DNA of 64,000 nt from Piezodorus guildinii. Taxonomy: Eukaryota > Arthropoda > Insecta > Hemiptera > Pentatomidae. Positions 41,238 to 52,124 of this stretch are shown in pieces (the first letter of the stretch is position 1; each line of letters starts with the position of its first letter). The translations under genes were made by a program, and so were the position numbers. The notes under the pieces are model-generated. The model saw only the letters and a program-made list of their open reading frames with translations, was not told where the DNA came from and searched no databases. Where the stretch lies: positions 20,990,871-21,054,870 of the forward strand of contig CM041298.1 in NCBI GenBank assembly GCA_023052935.1, given 5' to 3'.

Positions 41238-42759
41238 CCTAAAGCATTCCACCCATCAGAAATTATCAGCATCATTCAAAAATTACCGTCCAAAAAAGCA
41301 CCTGGTCACGACCTCATCACATCCCTTATCCTAAAACAGCTCCCTAAAAAAGCCATACTCCTTCTTACCTATGTATACAATGCCACACTCCGTTCCACCT
41401 ACTTTCCCGTTACATGGATACTGTCCATTATCAAAATGATACCAAAACCCAAAAAGCCTCTAGAAAACCCATCTTCCTACCGTCCTATTTCTCTTTTGCC
41501 CATTATGGGCAAAATTCTAGAAAAACTCCTCCTAAAACGTTTATATCCAATCCTAGATCTCAACCACGTGATTCCTGACCACCAGTTTGGATTTCGGACA
41601 GCCCATTCTACTATACAACAGTGTCACCGTGTGGTGGATGTCATTTCTTTCACATTGGAGCGCGGAATGTATTGCACTGGAGCCTTTCTAACGTTGAACA
41701 GGCTTTTGATCGAGTTTGGCACCCAGGTCTGCTATACAAACTCCGGAAATTCCTCTCTCCTACATACTTCCTAATTATTCATTCTTACCTCTCAGATAGA
41801 ACTTTCAAAGTCAACCATAACCTTTTATACTCATCCATATTTTCTCAGTCCGCAGGTGTACCTCAGGGTAGCATCTTAGGCCCAATCCTTTATTCCATTT
41901 ATACAGCTGACATTCCTATTCATCCTAGCACTGTTCTCACTACTTACGCTGATGACACATGTGTGTTATCCGTAAGTAGTGACCCAACGGTTGCATCACA
42001 ATTCCTTCAGTCTCACATCCAATCCATTGAAGAATGGTGTCATAACTGGAGAATTAAAATCAATCCCAATAAATCCTATCAAATTACCTTTACCCTTTGC
42101 CGCAAGCCTATGAATACCTGTCCTACTGTATTCTTTGGCAACATTCCATTAATCCCCGTTGAACAGATCCGCTACCTTGGACTCCATCTAGACAAGCGCC
42201 TTACTTGAAATCCTCACACTAGACTATAAACGACAAGAAACTGCATGCAGATACCGCTTACTACAACACTTACTAGACAAACGTTCAAAACTCTCTATTT
42301 ACTACAAAAGACTCATTTACATCACGATTATCCGACCTATTTGGACCTATGGCATTGAGCTATGGGGGTCCACTAAACTATCAAACTCCTCCCGCATCCA
42401 ATCCTTGCAATCCAAAATCCTCAATGCTCCTTACTTTGTAACTAATAAACTCATCCATAGAGACCTAAATATCTCACTGGTTGCAGAATTGGCCCGCGAT
42501 AGATACACCTCCTTTAATTCCAAACTACCTGCCCCACAAACCCGCTTGTCCGTAACCTCTCATCTACATCTATTCCCGGTAATCCTCCGAGGCGCCTGAA
42601 AAAACGGTGGCCTCGAGACCTGCTCATGAAATAAACTTTGAAGTACTACCACTGGGTAGATTCTTTACATGTCTATTCATGCCTGTTATTGTAATTTAGC
42701 CATTTTACTTATTGTATTTGTATATACAGTTGTAAAAAACAATAAAATATATTTAAAAA
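41238..42759 (+). mobile_element. 5'-truncated jockey-like LINE (J3), 1.5 kb
   Basis: Contains RT from near the 5' palm region: KKAPGHDLITSLILKQLP, PSSYRPISLLPIMGKILEKL and GFRTAHSTIQQCHRVVDVIS. A shift occurs near 41690, then NVEQAFDRVWHPGLLYKLRK, AGVPQGSILGPILYSIYTAD, TTYADDTCVLS and LGLHLDKRLT. An in-frame TGA at about 42206 precedes the C-terminal part, which ends near 42632. A 12-bp TSD, AAATAATTTAAG, lies at 41226-41237 and 42760-42771. The longest J3 copy in the window; inactive. Confidence 0.92.
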
Positions 42760-42771
42760 AAATAATTTAAG

Positions 42772-43115
42772 AAATAAGTCATTTAAATATTTAGCTGATA
42801 TGCTTACTAAAATACAAGAAAAAATAAATAATCTCGTCAGAACAACACATTAAATAAGGTTTCTTAAAATGTTGTTTCTCACTCCTAAAAAGGAATGTTA
42901 ATCTGATTACAGTTTTAAGGAAACCTAATTAAAAGTACGGTTTTTACGAGATTATTTGTATGTTTAGGATTATTACTAAGCATGAATCTTAAATTTTTTA
43001 ATTCACCATTATTTTTTTTTTTTTATATTTTTTCCACATGAAAAAGGGTAATTTTGACACTGAACTTATTTTTCTACCTTCACTAGAACCAGGTATATTA
43101 AGTAAAATGTTTTAA
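42772..43115 (-). repeat. Long-TIR (family B) element, right part
   Basis: Continues after the LINE. A right arm reverse-complementary to 41140-41230 (AGGGTAATTTTGACAC, TAAGTAAAATG) lies at 43030-43112. Inner inverted segments (AAATAATCTCGT at about 42828; ACGAGATTATTT at about 42947) form a further hairpin. Confidence 0.7.
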
Positions 43116-43567
43116 TATAAATTATTATTATAAATAAATAAGGAGTGAATATAATTATGAATAATAATAATTATGAATATAATTATGAATGTAGTAATTG
43201 GAACAATCTCTTCTCTTTCTTTATATTTCTTTCTATTTCTTTATATAATTTTTAACCTGGATAAAATTTTTTGTGGATATTTAAAAACATTAACTAGGAA
43301 AAGATGGAATTAGATGAAAGGTTACTTTAGTCTGCTTCATAGATGCATTTATTTTGCAGTAAAATGTTGAAACAATTTTTATGTGATAGTGAAATAGAGA
43401 ATATTTTTAACAACAATTGAGACGTTGATTTCCAAAAGGTACTATATCCATTCTAAGAAATTTTACAGGAAGCGCGAAAATCTCTCATTACTATATTATT
43501 AAACTAGCTTATTTCGGTCTTTTCGCATTAAAATCTAGAATTGTATTTTTACTATATTAATAACATC

Positions 43568-43572
<5 letters not shown>
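43116..43572. other. AT-rich, no gene seen
   Basis: No coding frame. The segment 43186-43217 (ATGAATGTAGTAATTGGAAC) is repeated inverted at about 48849-48880. The left TSD of the complete LINE (TAACATCATATT) is at 43561-43572. Confidence 0.55.
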
Positions 43573-43603
<31 letters not shown>

Positions 43604-43843
43604 TGAGCAATATTACAATCTGTCCAATTTAGGACATTTTTAATAGTGATGAAGTACAACATTCATACTACATTCACACAATATATACAAAACAATAAAT
43701 TTATATAATAATCATACAATATACATATATACAAAACAAAATCAATAAAATATATACAAAAGTCACTCATACCTATATACAATTCACAAGCATACAGCAC
43801 GTGAGTGGAGAATCTAGCCAATGCTAGAACTCCAATATACATT

Positions 43844-46528
43844 TTACAAGAGGTCTCGAGGCCACTGCCGTTTCAACCTTCTAGGAGGATGGTAAGGATG
43901 TGTGGAGCTGGATAAGGATTGAGCTAGGGGATTAGGGTGATGGGTAAGGTTCTGATGGAATTTAGAGAATTTTAATGGTATAAGGTCTAAAATAAATGGA
44001 ATATTTAGGTCGTGGTGTAAGGTATGGTTGGATACATAATAAGGAGCATTAGCTATTGTTCGGAGGACTTTTGATTGGAAGGATTGAATGCGTTTGATGT
44101 TAGAAAATTTGGCTGTCCCCCACAGTTCAAGTCCGTAGGTCCAGATAGGTTTCAGTACAGTCTTGTATATTAGCAGTTTGTTCTCGATAGATAATTTAGA
44201 ATTTCTGTGCAGTAGTCTGTATAGTTGTCCAAATCGTCGATTAAGTTCTTGTCGTTTAAGTCTAGTATGCGGGTTCCAAGTTAGTCTTTTGTCCAGAAGG
44301 AAGCCAAGATACCGGACTGTGTCGGAGAAAGGAAGCGGAACGGAGTTAAAGAGAACCGGAGGGCAGGATTGTCTTCGAAGGGTAAAGGTGACATGTTTGC
44401 TTTTGGATTGATTAACTTTGATTCTCCAGTTGTTACACCAGTCTTCAATTTGAGAAAGGTGCGTTTGGAGGCCTATAGATGCAATTTCGGGATCTAAGTG
44501 AGAGGATAGGATAGCTGTGTCATCAGCGTACGTTGCTAGGAAGGTATTAGGGCAAACAGGAATATCAGCCGTGTATATATTGTAGAGGAAAGGACCAAGG
44601 ACACTGCCCTGAGGAACACCGGATTCGACTGGATAATAATTGGAATATTCTGCACCACAGCGAACTCGGAAGGAGCGGTTTGATAGATAGGATCGGAGGA
44701 CTAGGTATAGGGATTGGGGTAAATGGTTTTTGAGCTTAAAGAGTAATCCCGGGTGCCACACCCGATCAAATGCTTGCGTTATGTCCAGAAATGCACCCGA
44801 GCAGTACTCCCTGTTCTCAAGGGCAGAGGAAATATGGTCAACGACTCGGAGCCCTTGCTGAACGGTTGAATGTTGGGAACGGAATCCAAACTGATGAAAA
44901 GGAATAGTGTGGGATTCTAATAAAGGTAATATTCGTTTGAGGAGGATTTTTTCAAAGATTTTTGAAAGGATTGGGAGTAGGCTGATAGGTCTATATGATG
45001 TCGTTGTGTTAGGAGGTTTACCTGGTTTTAGGAAGAGAATTATAGTGGAATGTTTCCATAAGAGAGGAAAATGAGTAGTGCGTAGAATGGAGTTGTAAAT
45101 ATATGTAAGAAATATAACGGCTTTAGATGGAAGCTGTCTGAGAATCTGAGGAGTGAGGAGATCGTATCCAGGAGATTTACGGAGTGCAAGTTTTCGGAGA
45201 AGATATTTGACCTCGGAGGGATTAACTGCTTTAGGAGGTAATGAAACTGGGATTGGAGACTGGAGGAACTCTTCCACCACTGCAGTGTGGTTTGGATGGG
45301 ATTCTGGATGAGGTGTGAAGACTTTGGAAACGTATTTGGCAAGTTCCTCGGCTTTGTCTTCATCAGACGCAGCCCAGGAGCCGTTACTACGACGGAGGGG
45401 ATGGGAAATATGGTGGGATTTTAGGATTTTCTTGGTGACATTCCACAGGGAATTGTCACAAGCTGAAAGAGAAGACAGGAAGGAACTAAAGGATTGGGAA
45501 CGGAAGGTCGCCAGCTCCCTCTTTAATTGTCTACAGTAAAAGTTATAGGAGCGGCGATCTGTGGGGTGACGGGTGCGTTGCCATAAGGATCTGGATCGTC
45601 GTTTGGTGCGGATGAGGTCTATGAGGTGTTGTGGTAAATGATTTTGGTTATGACTTATCTGGGAGTGCTTGGGAGAGGAGGCAGTCCAAACAGCTTGTTG
45701 AATAGCGATGGTGAAGGAGTTTACGGCATCGTCAAGGTCATCTGGAGTTTTGAGTTTCACTCCGAGGTCAATATCACTGGTCAGGATTTGGCGAAAAAGG
45801 TCCCAGTTTACTGGTCCTCTGATAAATGACGGTGGGGTGGGTTTAGGAATAGGAATTAGGGATACTTTAAGGAGCAATGGACTATGGTCAGAGGACAGTT
45901 CATCAAGGCGAGTCACCGACATGTTTAGGGAGCCTAACCCGCTGTGGATGAAGAAGTCAAGGATGTCAGGATTACGGTTAGGATCAGTTGGCCAGTAGGT
46001 AGGGGAATCAGGAGGCAGGAGGTTGAAACGTCTAGAGTTGAGTGCAGACTGTAAATTCCGCCCACGACAATTCGTGGACCTGGAACCCCATTGTTGGTTC
46101 TTAGCATTCATGTCTGCACCCAGAATGAAGTGGTTTCCTAAGGAATTGAGGAAGGATTCGAATAGAATGTTGGAAATGGAATGTTTAGGAGGGCAGTACG
46201 CTGATGCGAGGGTGATCGGAAAAGAAAAAGTCTTGATTACTATGGCGGTGCATTGTAGGAAATCATAGGAGGGGACTGGGAGTATGTGGTGGGAGAGGGA
46301 CTGGTGCACAATGACAGCAGTACCGGCATGGGCTTTTCCGTCTGGGTGGTCCGTACGGTATGTTACGTATTGAGGTATTTTAAAGAACTGTTTAGTGGTT
46401 AGTCTAGTTTCAGTAATAAGTGCTACATCAACGTTTTTGTCTTGCAATAAAGCTGTAAGTTCGTCAGTGTGATTTCTAACACCATTCGCATTCCAAAGGA
46501 GAATGGATAAGGAGTTAGGTGTAGTCAT
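43844..46528 (-). CDS. J2 LINE ORF2: endonuclease/reverse transcriptase (894 aa)
   Basis: Starts MTTPNSLSILLWNANGV. The APE-type endonuclease (about 1-220) has N13/N15, TETR with E40, Y111 in ASAYCPP, GADMNA with D139 and N141, and SSDHSP with D214/H215. RT follows (about 430-720): RRSNGSW, SYRPISLLPILSKIFEKILL, FLDITQAFDRVWHPG, GVPQGSVLGPFLYNIYTADI and YADD at 667-670 (ATYADDTAILSSH). The C-terminal region has GFLLDKRLTWNPHTRLKRQE and ends RRLKRQWPRDLL. It nicks target DNA and copies the element RNA onto it. No stop or frameshift is present. The frame overlaps ORF1 by 14 nt. Confidence 0.95.
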   Translation of the reverse strand: MTTPNSLSILLWNANGVRNHTDELTALLQDKNVDVALITETRLTTKQFFKIPQYVTYRTDHPDGKAHAGTAVIVHQSLSHHILPVPSYDFLQCTAIVIKTFSFPITLASAYCPPKHSISNILFESFLNSLGNHFILGADMNAKNQQWGSRSTNCRGRNLQSALNSRRFNLLPPDSPTYWPTDPNRNPDILDFFIHSGLGSLNMSVTRLDELSSDHSPLLLKVSLIPIPKPTPPSFIRGPVNWDLFRQILTSDIDLGVKLKTPDDLDDAVNSFTIAIQQAVWTASSPKHSQISHNQNHLPQHLIDLIRTKRRSRSLWQRTRHPTDRRSYNFYCRQLKRELATFRSQSFSSFLSSLSACDNSLWNVTKKILKSHHISHPLRRSNGSWAASDEDKAEELAKYVSKVFTPHPESHPNHTAVVEEFLQSPIPVSLPPKAVNPSEVKYLLRKLALRKSPGYDLLTPQILRQLPSKAVIFLTYIYNSILRTTHFPLLWKHSTIILFLKPGKPPNTTTSYRPISLLPILSKIFEKILLKRILPLLESHTIPFHQFGFRSQHSTVQQGLRVVDHISSALENREYCSGAFLDITQAFDRVWHPGLLFKLKNHLPQSLYLVLRSYLSNRSFRVRCGAEYSNYYPVESGVPQGSVLGPFLYNIYTADIPVCPNTFLATYADDTAILSSHLDPEIASIGLQTHLSQIEDWCNNWRIKVNQSKSKHVTFTLRRQSCPPVLFNSVPLPFSDTVRYLGFLLDKRLTWNPHTRLKRQELNRRFGQLYRLLHRNSKLSIENKLLIYKTVLKPIWTYGLELWGTAKFSNIKRIQSFQSKVLRTIANAPYYVSNHTLHHDLNIPFILDLIPLKFSKFHQNLTHHPNPLAQSLSSSTHPYHPPRRLKRQWPRDLL

Positions 46529-47846
46529 TTAAGGATTTTTTTAAGGATGGGATTAAATTTGATACGAGATTAGTAAGTAGTGATATTAGCGGCATAACAA
46601 GGGATTTGATTTCAGTGATGAAGGATGTCATCAAACTTGTAAGGTCTGTGACATTTGATGGAGGAGGAATATGAGAAATTTGATTCGGATGAGGTTTTTG
46701 ATGGTTGGTTAAATTTTGAGGAATATGTGGTTGTGGAAGGGGTTCAGGATTTTGAAGTATGCGTTGTTCCGGCAGGGCCTCTTTGTTCTGGTTCCCACCT
46801 CCAAGTAGATGGGCAAATGTTACATTGGAATCAATTGTTTTTGAAGGTTGTCTTCTGCTTCTGATCGGTTCAGCTGTTTCATCCTGATTCTGAGGTTTTT
46901 GGTATCTGCTTTTGAGGTTCTTGTAGATTTGACATCCCTTGTAGTTAGCCGGGTGGTCCTCCAGGCACAGAGCACATACAGCGGGTGTTGATCTTGATCT
47001 TGTGCATTCTTCTGATTTATGTTGCTCACCGCATTTCACACAGCGTGGTGTGTGGTGGCAGTAAGTTCTCGTATGACCATATGCCTGACAATTATGGCAC
47101 TGCACTATTTCTTTCTTAGTGTAAGGTTTCTCAACTCTTACACTAGTATAGTACAATCTATTGAGGTCGTAAACTTTTTCAACTCCTGCTGATGGTTCCA
47201 AGTCCACGAAGAATAGAGGCATTGGAATTTTATCTTTTAGGACATTGGTGACTTGCCTCACTTTATAGCCTATCTCCGTCAGTTCTTCTTTGATAGCTGT
47301 AACTGGTGTCGAAGGGTGTAGGTTTCTAATCACAACCCTTAAAGCTCTCTCCTGGCGCAACTGATAGGTATGAAAATCAGCTTTGGTCTCACTCAGATAT
47401 TTTACTATTTTTCTGTAGCTTTCGGCGGTAGTCGGGGATATTTTAGTATCACTGGTTCTACTTATACAAGAATAACTATTAGGATCGGTTAATTTGTTTA
47501 AATGCGCACAAAGTAGTTGAAAATTTTTAATATTTTTAACAAAAATTGGTGGAGGTTGTGGTTCTCTGGGTATAGGAGATGATTCCATGGATTCTTTTTC
47601 ATTTTGATTTTGGAGGATCTGAAATGGGTTCGGTGTAAAAAACGGCGATTCATCAGTCATTCCTTGTGATGATGTGCTGGGCTGTGGTTCAGATCCTAAA
47701 GAGGTAGCTGAAGCTGTCGCTGGTGGAATCATTTTTTTATTATTTTCACGGCGAGGTCTCTGTTTTGTAGGTGAAGAGTTTGAACCTGCAGATCTAGATC
47801 TTTTACTTGTAGCTTTTGAGGACATAACTTGATGAAAATATCTCAT
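46515..47846 (-). CDS. J2 LINE ORF1: gag-like nucleic-acid-binding protein (443 aa)
   Basis: Starts MRYFHQVMSSKATSKRS; the Met at residue 8 is an alternative start. The N-terminal ~100 residues are rich in S, P and basic residues. The RNA-binding region (FHTYQLRQERALRVVIRNLH, LFFVDLEPSAGVEKVYDLNR) precedes three zinc knuckles at about 250-305 (CHNCQAYGHTRTYC, CVKCGEQHKSEEC, CALCLEDHPANYKGC). The C-terminus is Pro/Gln-rich with a hydrophobic helix. It is expected to form ribonucleoprotein particles with the element RNA. The frame is intact. It ends at a TAA inside the start of ORF2, so the two share 14 nt in different frames. Confidence 0.93.
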   Translation of the reverse strand: MRYFHQVMSSKATSKRSRSAGSNSSPTKQRPRRENNKKMIPPATASATSLGSEPQPSTSSQGMTDESPFFTPNPFQILQNQNEKESMESSPIPREPQPPPIFVKNIKNFQLLCAHLNKLTDPNSYSCISRTSDTKISPTTAESYRKIVKYLSETKADFHTYQLRQERALRVVIRNLHPSTPVTAIKEELTEIGYKVRQVTNVLKDKIPMPLFFVDLEPSAGVEKVYDLNRLYYTSVRVEKPYTKKEIVQCHNCQAYGHTRTYCHHTPRCVKCGEQHKSEECTRSRSTPAVCALCLEDHPANYKGCQIYKNLKSRYQKPQNQDETAEPIRSRRQPSKTIDSNVTFAHLLGGGNQNKEALPEQRILQNPEPLPQPHIPQNLTNHQKPHPNQISHIPPPSNVTDLTSLMTSFITEIKSLVMPLISLLTNLVSNLIPSLKKSLNDYT

Positions 47847-48216
47847 TTATTAAAAAAATAAAAAATAAAAATAAAAAAATAAAAAAAAATAAAATAAAAA
47901 AATAATAATAGATAAATAATGAAATGAGAATGAGAAGGAAGAATAATAAAAGAAAGATAAGTTAAAGAAAAGCAAGCCCGAGCTTGCCGAGCTAGCGGCG
48001 ATCAGCTGATCAGTGACCCTCCTTTCACTTTTCGCGATTGTACAAAGTAAATTATAACTTTGCTTACCGATATTTCTCCAATATTCACTGCTGTGGTTTT
48101 CTTGAAGTCTAGTGATGTTTTCCAGACTGAACTCAAGCGAATTCCTACTGAAAAGAGCAAAAATCTGAGAGACGAAGTAACGTATGACTGTTATCATCGA
48201 GCGCATCAGCTGTAAT
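47847..48216 (-). promoter_or_regulatory. 5' leader of the complete J2 LINE
   Basis: The ~370-bp leader has a pyrimidine-rich stretch next to ORF1 (47850-47960, A-rich on plus) and a less biased 5' part (TTACAGCTGATGCGCTCGAT at the extreme 5' end). Jockey-type elements carry their promoter internally in this region; I cannot point to a specific site. Confidence 0.6.
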
Positions 48217-48640
48217 TAACATCATATTAAAGTTATGAAATAAAACGTTTTAGTATGATTTGGAACGAAACTAAATGCGTAATTGGTACTTATAGAAAAT
48301 GAACGAATTTCTAAATCGCTTTTTTTAAGGACTTGAGAGCTCATTAGATAAAATCAAATAGAAGATTTAGATCATACAAAGGGTTGAAAATACAAATATG
48401 TAAAAAAGTCAGTTTCGTATTATAATATAATATGGAAATATTAGTAAGTACAAGTTTTAATAAAGTTATTTTAGAAACAGATTTGATAATTGAATTATAA
48501 ATTGTTGATAATATTTGTTATTGCTTATGTAGTTTTGTTTATAATATTGAATTGTATTTTAGATGATTTTTTAATAATCTGAAAATGAGGCATAGAAAGT
48601 ACCTCGAAATTTTATAATCAAGTTTTATTTATTGTATAAT
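48217..48640. other. No gene seen
   Basis: AT-rich flank of the complete LINE, with no recognised frame or repeat. The right TSD copy is its first 12 bases. Confidence 0.5.
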
Positions 48641-48833
48641 AAATTAACGAATTCAATTAACCCGTGATACAGAGAATTCTCGTTATCATAATTGGAAATA
48701 TTTCTGGGAGTTATAATTTAAACGGTTTCTCCTGTTTTATCCAAATGTTAATCATGAGTTTTTAATTATATGTATTTTATTTGGGCCAAGTGAAATGAAT
48801 ATTTGTGTTTGCGAATTGCCAATTCTGTTAGCG
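48641..48833. repeat. Long direct repeat, copy 2 (with 40371)
   Basis: 193 bp nearly identical to 40371-40564. Sequence just after it (48849-48880) is the inverse of 43186-43217. Confidence 0.85.
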
Positions 48834-48914
48834 TACGAATTCTGCTCAGAAGAGATTGTTCCAACTACTACATTCATAAGTAAAATGTTTATTTCATCAG
48901 TAAACTTTCCGATA

Positions 48915-49708
48915 GTTTCCAGCCAAAATCAAAAGTCTGTATGTGTGTGGTAACTCCCGGGCGGAAACGGTCAGTTCTATGAAACTAAAATTTCATATTT
49001 AAGACAACTATACGCATGAGACGTGACAAAACTTATTTCATCATAATGAGCTTACCAGAAGAGGCACTTTATACCATGCATTTTGCATCTTTTTTCGATT
49101 TTCTCGAAAAGGGTTCCGACGATTTTGATTAAACTCGCTATATCGATGTATCATTTAACGGGCTTTGATATCATGTAGGTTTTATTCTGATTAAAATGGT
49201 TTGATAGGCTTAAATGCCGATATTTTAAATATTCTTCCTCTAAAGTACCTTTAATTTTGTAGATTCAATAAAAATAACTATATCATCTTGTTAATGCTGA
49301 TAAAAAACAGGTAAATACATAAACTGAATAAATTCGATACACAACTAAAGGAGAAAACTGAAAAAAATATTTTTTTAATGCAATTTGTTGATTATGAACA
49401 TAAGAGCAGTAATATACATGTATGATCTACCGTTGGAAAGCTAAATATTTTAGAAAAAATATTATCTTATACACAAGCTTTTAAAAGTTTCATAGAGAGT
49501 GATGAAATGAACATAAAACTAACTGATTATTTTAGATAATAATATAATAGATTTTTTAATAAAACATATGTTTCTATAGAAATTCCATTTAATTAATCCT
49601 TTAATGGTTTCACCCACTTTTATCTCTTACTGTACTTGAAAATTCTTTAATCGAGTTTAAAAACGGAGGTAAGTGAAAGTCGTGTGTTGCCCGCACCAGA
49701 TTTTTATG
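48915..49708 (-). mobile_element. R900 repeat, lacking the hairpin end
   Basis: Begins within the body (AATCAAAAGTCTGTATGTGT, then CTCCCGGGCGGAAACGG) and keeps the CACCAGA end (GTGTTGCCCGCACCAGA at 49686-49702). It carries the uninterrupted LTR-element target sequence (TACATGTATGATCTACCGTT). Confidence 0.82.
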
Positions 49709-50234
49709 TTTACAAAGTCAGAGAGTAGTTCCCACTCAAACATATATTTTAACTTTTTAAACTCATTTCCATCTCTTGTGTTGTGATTTAACGACAGATA
49801 ATATTTATGAGCTCCTAACGTGTGCTGTTACTTTAGTTTTCTATTTAAAAATTAAAATAAAAAATATTTTTATCTTGGTATATGGTGTCAGGAATTGGTT
49901 CCTGGCATTGTCAGTAATCGTTGTGTGCATTTCAGTTATAGGGGAAAAACATGTATCCGAATTTTATGCAAAAAATGGATTTATTAATGATTTTGATATA
50001 ATTCAATGAGCAGCATGGAGAAAATAGATATTGGCCTAATAGAATATTTTGAATAGCAAGGATAGGTCAATAAATACAGTAATTCTTTAAAAAAAAAAAA
50101 AAACTTCTATATTTTACTTAAATTGTCAGTAATTTTTTTTTTTTTTTTAATAATAAATAACTTTATTCTAGGACTATGTCCCTTAAGAATAACAAAAATG
50201 AATAGAATATATTAATTGGTCCAGTTACCCTAAT
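49709..50234. other. No gene seen
   Basis: AT-rich sequence with A- and T-runs. The frame at 49776-50009 has hydrophobic stretches but no recognised motif. The 50150-50210 segment shares an element end with 38430-38520. Confidence 0.45.
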
Positions 50235-50333
50235 TCATCAAAGTTTTTTCATATATAAGTTTCTTTAAAAATTCTGTAATTGGTTTTAACAACGTAGCTA
50301 AGGGAAAATCGTGTGTTGTGCTCACCAGATTTT
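50235..50333 (-). repeat. R900 end fragment
   Basis: Only the CACCAGA-side ~100 bp is present (AAAATCGTGTGTTGTGCTCA). Confidence 0.6.
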
Positions 50334-50489
50334 TTTTTCTTTTGTTTTAGGATCAACTTTATACTTCTACAGTATAACCTAAAGCCTTGGCTTCGAAGCT
50401 AAAAATAAATAAAAACAGCATTTATTTTTATTTTCTGTAATAAAAAGTTTTATATGTGTATAGAGCTACTGAGGCCGATTTTATAGGTG

Positions 50490-50660
50490 TACTTTTGAGC
50501 TGGATTCGGCTCTACGGTCGTGGTCGACGGATCATAGGATGCAGTTAAGCGAAAATGATTGCCTTAGCTAATGGCTTCAGGGACCAGTTAGCTCGTGATT
50601 TAGGGACCATTTGAATTCGGGCCGCCGTCGTCTGTAGCTTAGTCCCAGGTCTACGTCAGT
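50490..50660. other. GC-richer stretch, unclassified
   Basis: Compositionally distinct (GGATTCGGCTCTACGGTCGT, GGGCCGCCGTCGTCTG). I identify no protein or known element. Confidence 0.35.
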
Positions 50661-50701
50661 ATTGTCCTTTAGTCTAACCTTTATTTCAAGTAGTTATTTT
50701 A

Positions 50702-50703
50702 TA

Positions 50704-50781
<78 letters not shown>

Positions 50782-50800
50782 TGTGTGTGTGTGTGTGTAT
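50702..50800. repeat. TA then TG microsatellite
   Basis: TA dinucleotides to about 50750, then TG dinucleotides to about 50798. Confidence 0.95.
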
Positions 50801-50929
50801 TTGGGAGTGCCTTTTTCGTCGTCAGGAAAGTTTCAAATGGCTTCCTAACATTTTATTCAAAGAGCTTCTATGGTAAGTGCCAAGGTATTAGAAATCCTCA
50901 GAAAAGGAAATAGTAATGCCTGGAAAACT

Positions 50930-51985
50930 AAAATGACCTTTGACTAAATTTGACTCGATGTTTTCGTCTACGTTGCTATACGCTGCTGAGGTATGGAGTC
51001 TAAGCTATTTAGAAGTAGTAGAAACTGTGCAGCTGAAATTCCTCAAGAACATTCTACTCTGGCCCAAAAACTGTGCCAACTACATCGTTCGATTGGAGAC
51101 CGGTCGACGCCCTTTAAGTGTTGCGATCATGAAAAGGGTCATTAACTTCTGGGCAAGACTCTCAACACTACCTGAGGACAGGTTACCACGTTTATGTTTC
51201 GACAGACTGAGAACACTTGGAGAAGCTACGACTGAGTTCAACTGGGTATTACAGGTGCTGAATATAGCTTTACCCAGTGGAAGTTCAGATGAATTTAGCC
51301 AGAGTTATTTTACAGGTTTACTGAAGCATAAAAAAAACATTCTGGAAAAATGTAAAACCATTATCCTTCATTATATATCAATATATCTCTGAACTCATCT
51401 AGTAACCCAGGCTATAGAACATTCAGCCACCTAGATTCGTCACCAGAAGAATACCTGACGTTCTATGAACATATTCATAAAATACGAGTAGTCAGTCGAA
51501 TGAGAATCTATAACTCCCACGCCATAAATAAATATTTAAGTCTTTATGATAATGAACTGTGTAGCAGCTGTAAACAGTACATCACTAATAGTCTTCACCA
51601 TCTCCTTCTCCACTACCCGTCATCTAACCAATATAGAAGGTACCTACTCCAGTACATTAAAAACTCGCCACCTTATGATAATATATAGAACATTGTGAAC
51701 ATCGATAATATCAAAAAATGGCTAATATTTATCTGTTTTTACTATCAATATCAAATATATACTAGTGGAAATTAGATATTAATAATAATAAATTAAAAAG
51801 AAAAACAATGTGAATAGTTAAGACTCAGATGTGTATTATTAATTTATTTGAATATAATCTGATATATTGTGTTATTTATGTATTATATATTTCCTCTGCG
51901 GTAGGCGGAAAAGAAACTTATTGTATTTGTATATATTTGTACAAAGTAATTTTCTTAAACTAATAAATATCTATCTTATCTTATA
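50930..51985 (+). mobile_element. LINE 3' end (family Z-like) with ATCTT tail
   Basis: Contains the broken RT C-terminal frame and ends in ATCTATCTTATCTTAT at about 51968-51985. The upstream RT catalytic part is absent. Confidence 0.72.
50940..51690 (+). pseudogene. LINE RT C-terminal fragment, broken
   Basis: Frame 1 (50940-51392) contains STLLYAAEVWSLSYLEVVET, LKFLKNILLWPKNCANYIVR and LETGRRPLSVAIMKRVINFW, a LINE RT C-terminal domain. After a stop or shift at 51392, a second frame (51500-51688) has YDNELCSSCKQYITNSLHHL, then a degraded CX2C...HX4C cluster in which the last Cys is replaced (LLLHYP). The copy is non-functional. Confidence 0.75.
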
Positions 51986-52124
51986 TATATACATCCCTCC
52001 GTGGGTAAGGTAGGATCGGATCAGACCCGCTACTTTTACAAAAAAGTTGAATATTTTTTAGTTAATTTTAATAGTATTGCATATTATTTAATATATTAAA
52101 ACAAAATAATAGTCAAAAGCAGAA

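Larger units (their letters stand above)
43573..48216 (-). mobile_element. Complete jockey-like LINE (family J2), apparently intact
   Basis: A 4.64-kb non-LTR retrotransposon. Poly(A) appears as a T-run at 43571-43600; the 3' UTR runs to 43843. ORF2 is 43844-46528 and ORF1 is 46515-47846. The 5' leader is 47847-48216. The TSD TAACATCATATT lies at 43561-43572 and 48217-48228. Both ORFs are uninterrupted and the element reaches its 5' end, so it is a candidate source element. A truncated copy of the same family is at 62900-63188. Confidence 0.95.

Noticed and set aside
43571..43600. T-run as an independent terminator or promoter element
   Set aside because: It is the poly(A) tail of the minus-strand LINE, directly next to its TSD.
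47850..48206. Open frame in the leader of the complete LINE
   Set aside because: Its C-terminal half is translated pyrimidine-rich sequence. It has no motif and lies in the position expected for the 5' untranslated region.
50662..50913. Cys/Val-Tyr/Ile repeat protein
   Set aside because: It is translation of TA and TG microsatellites.
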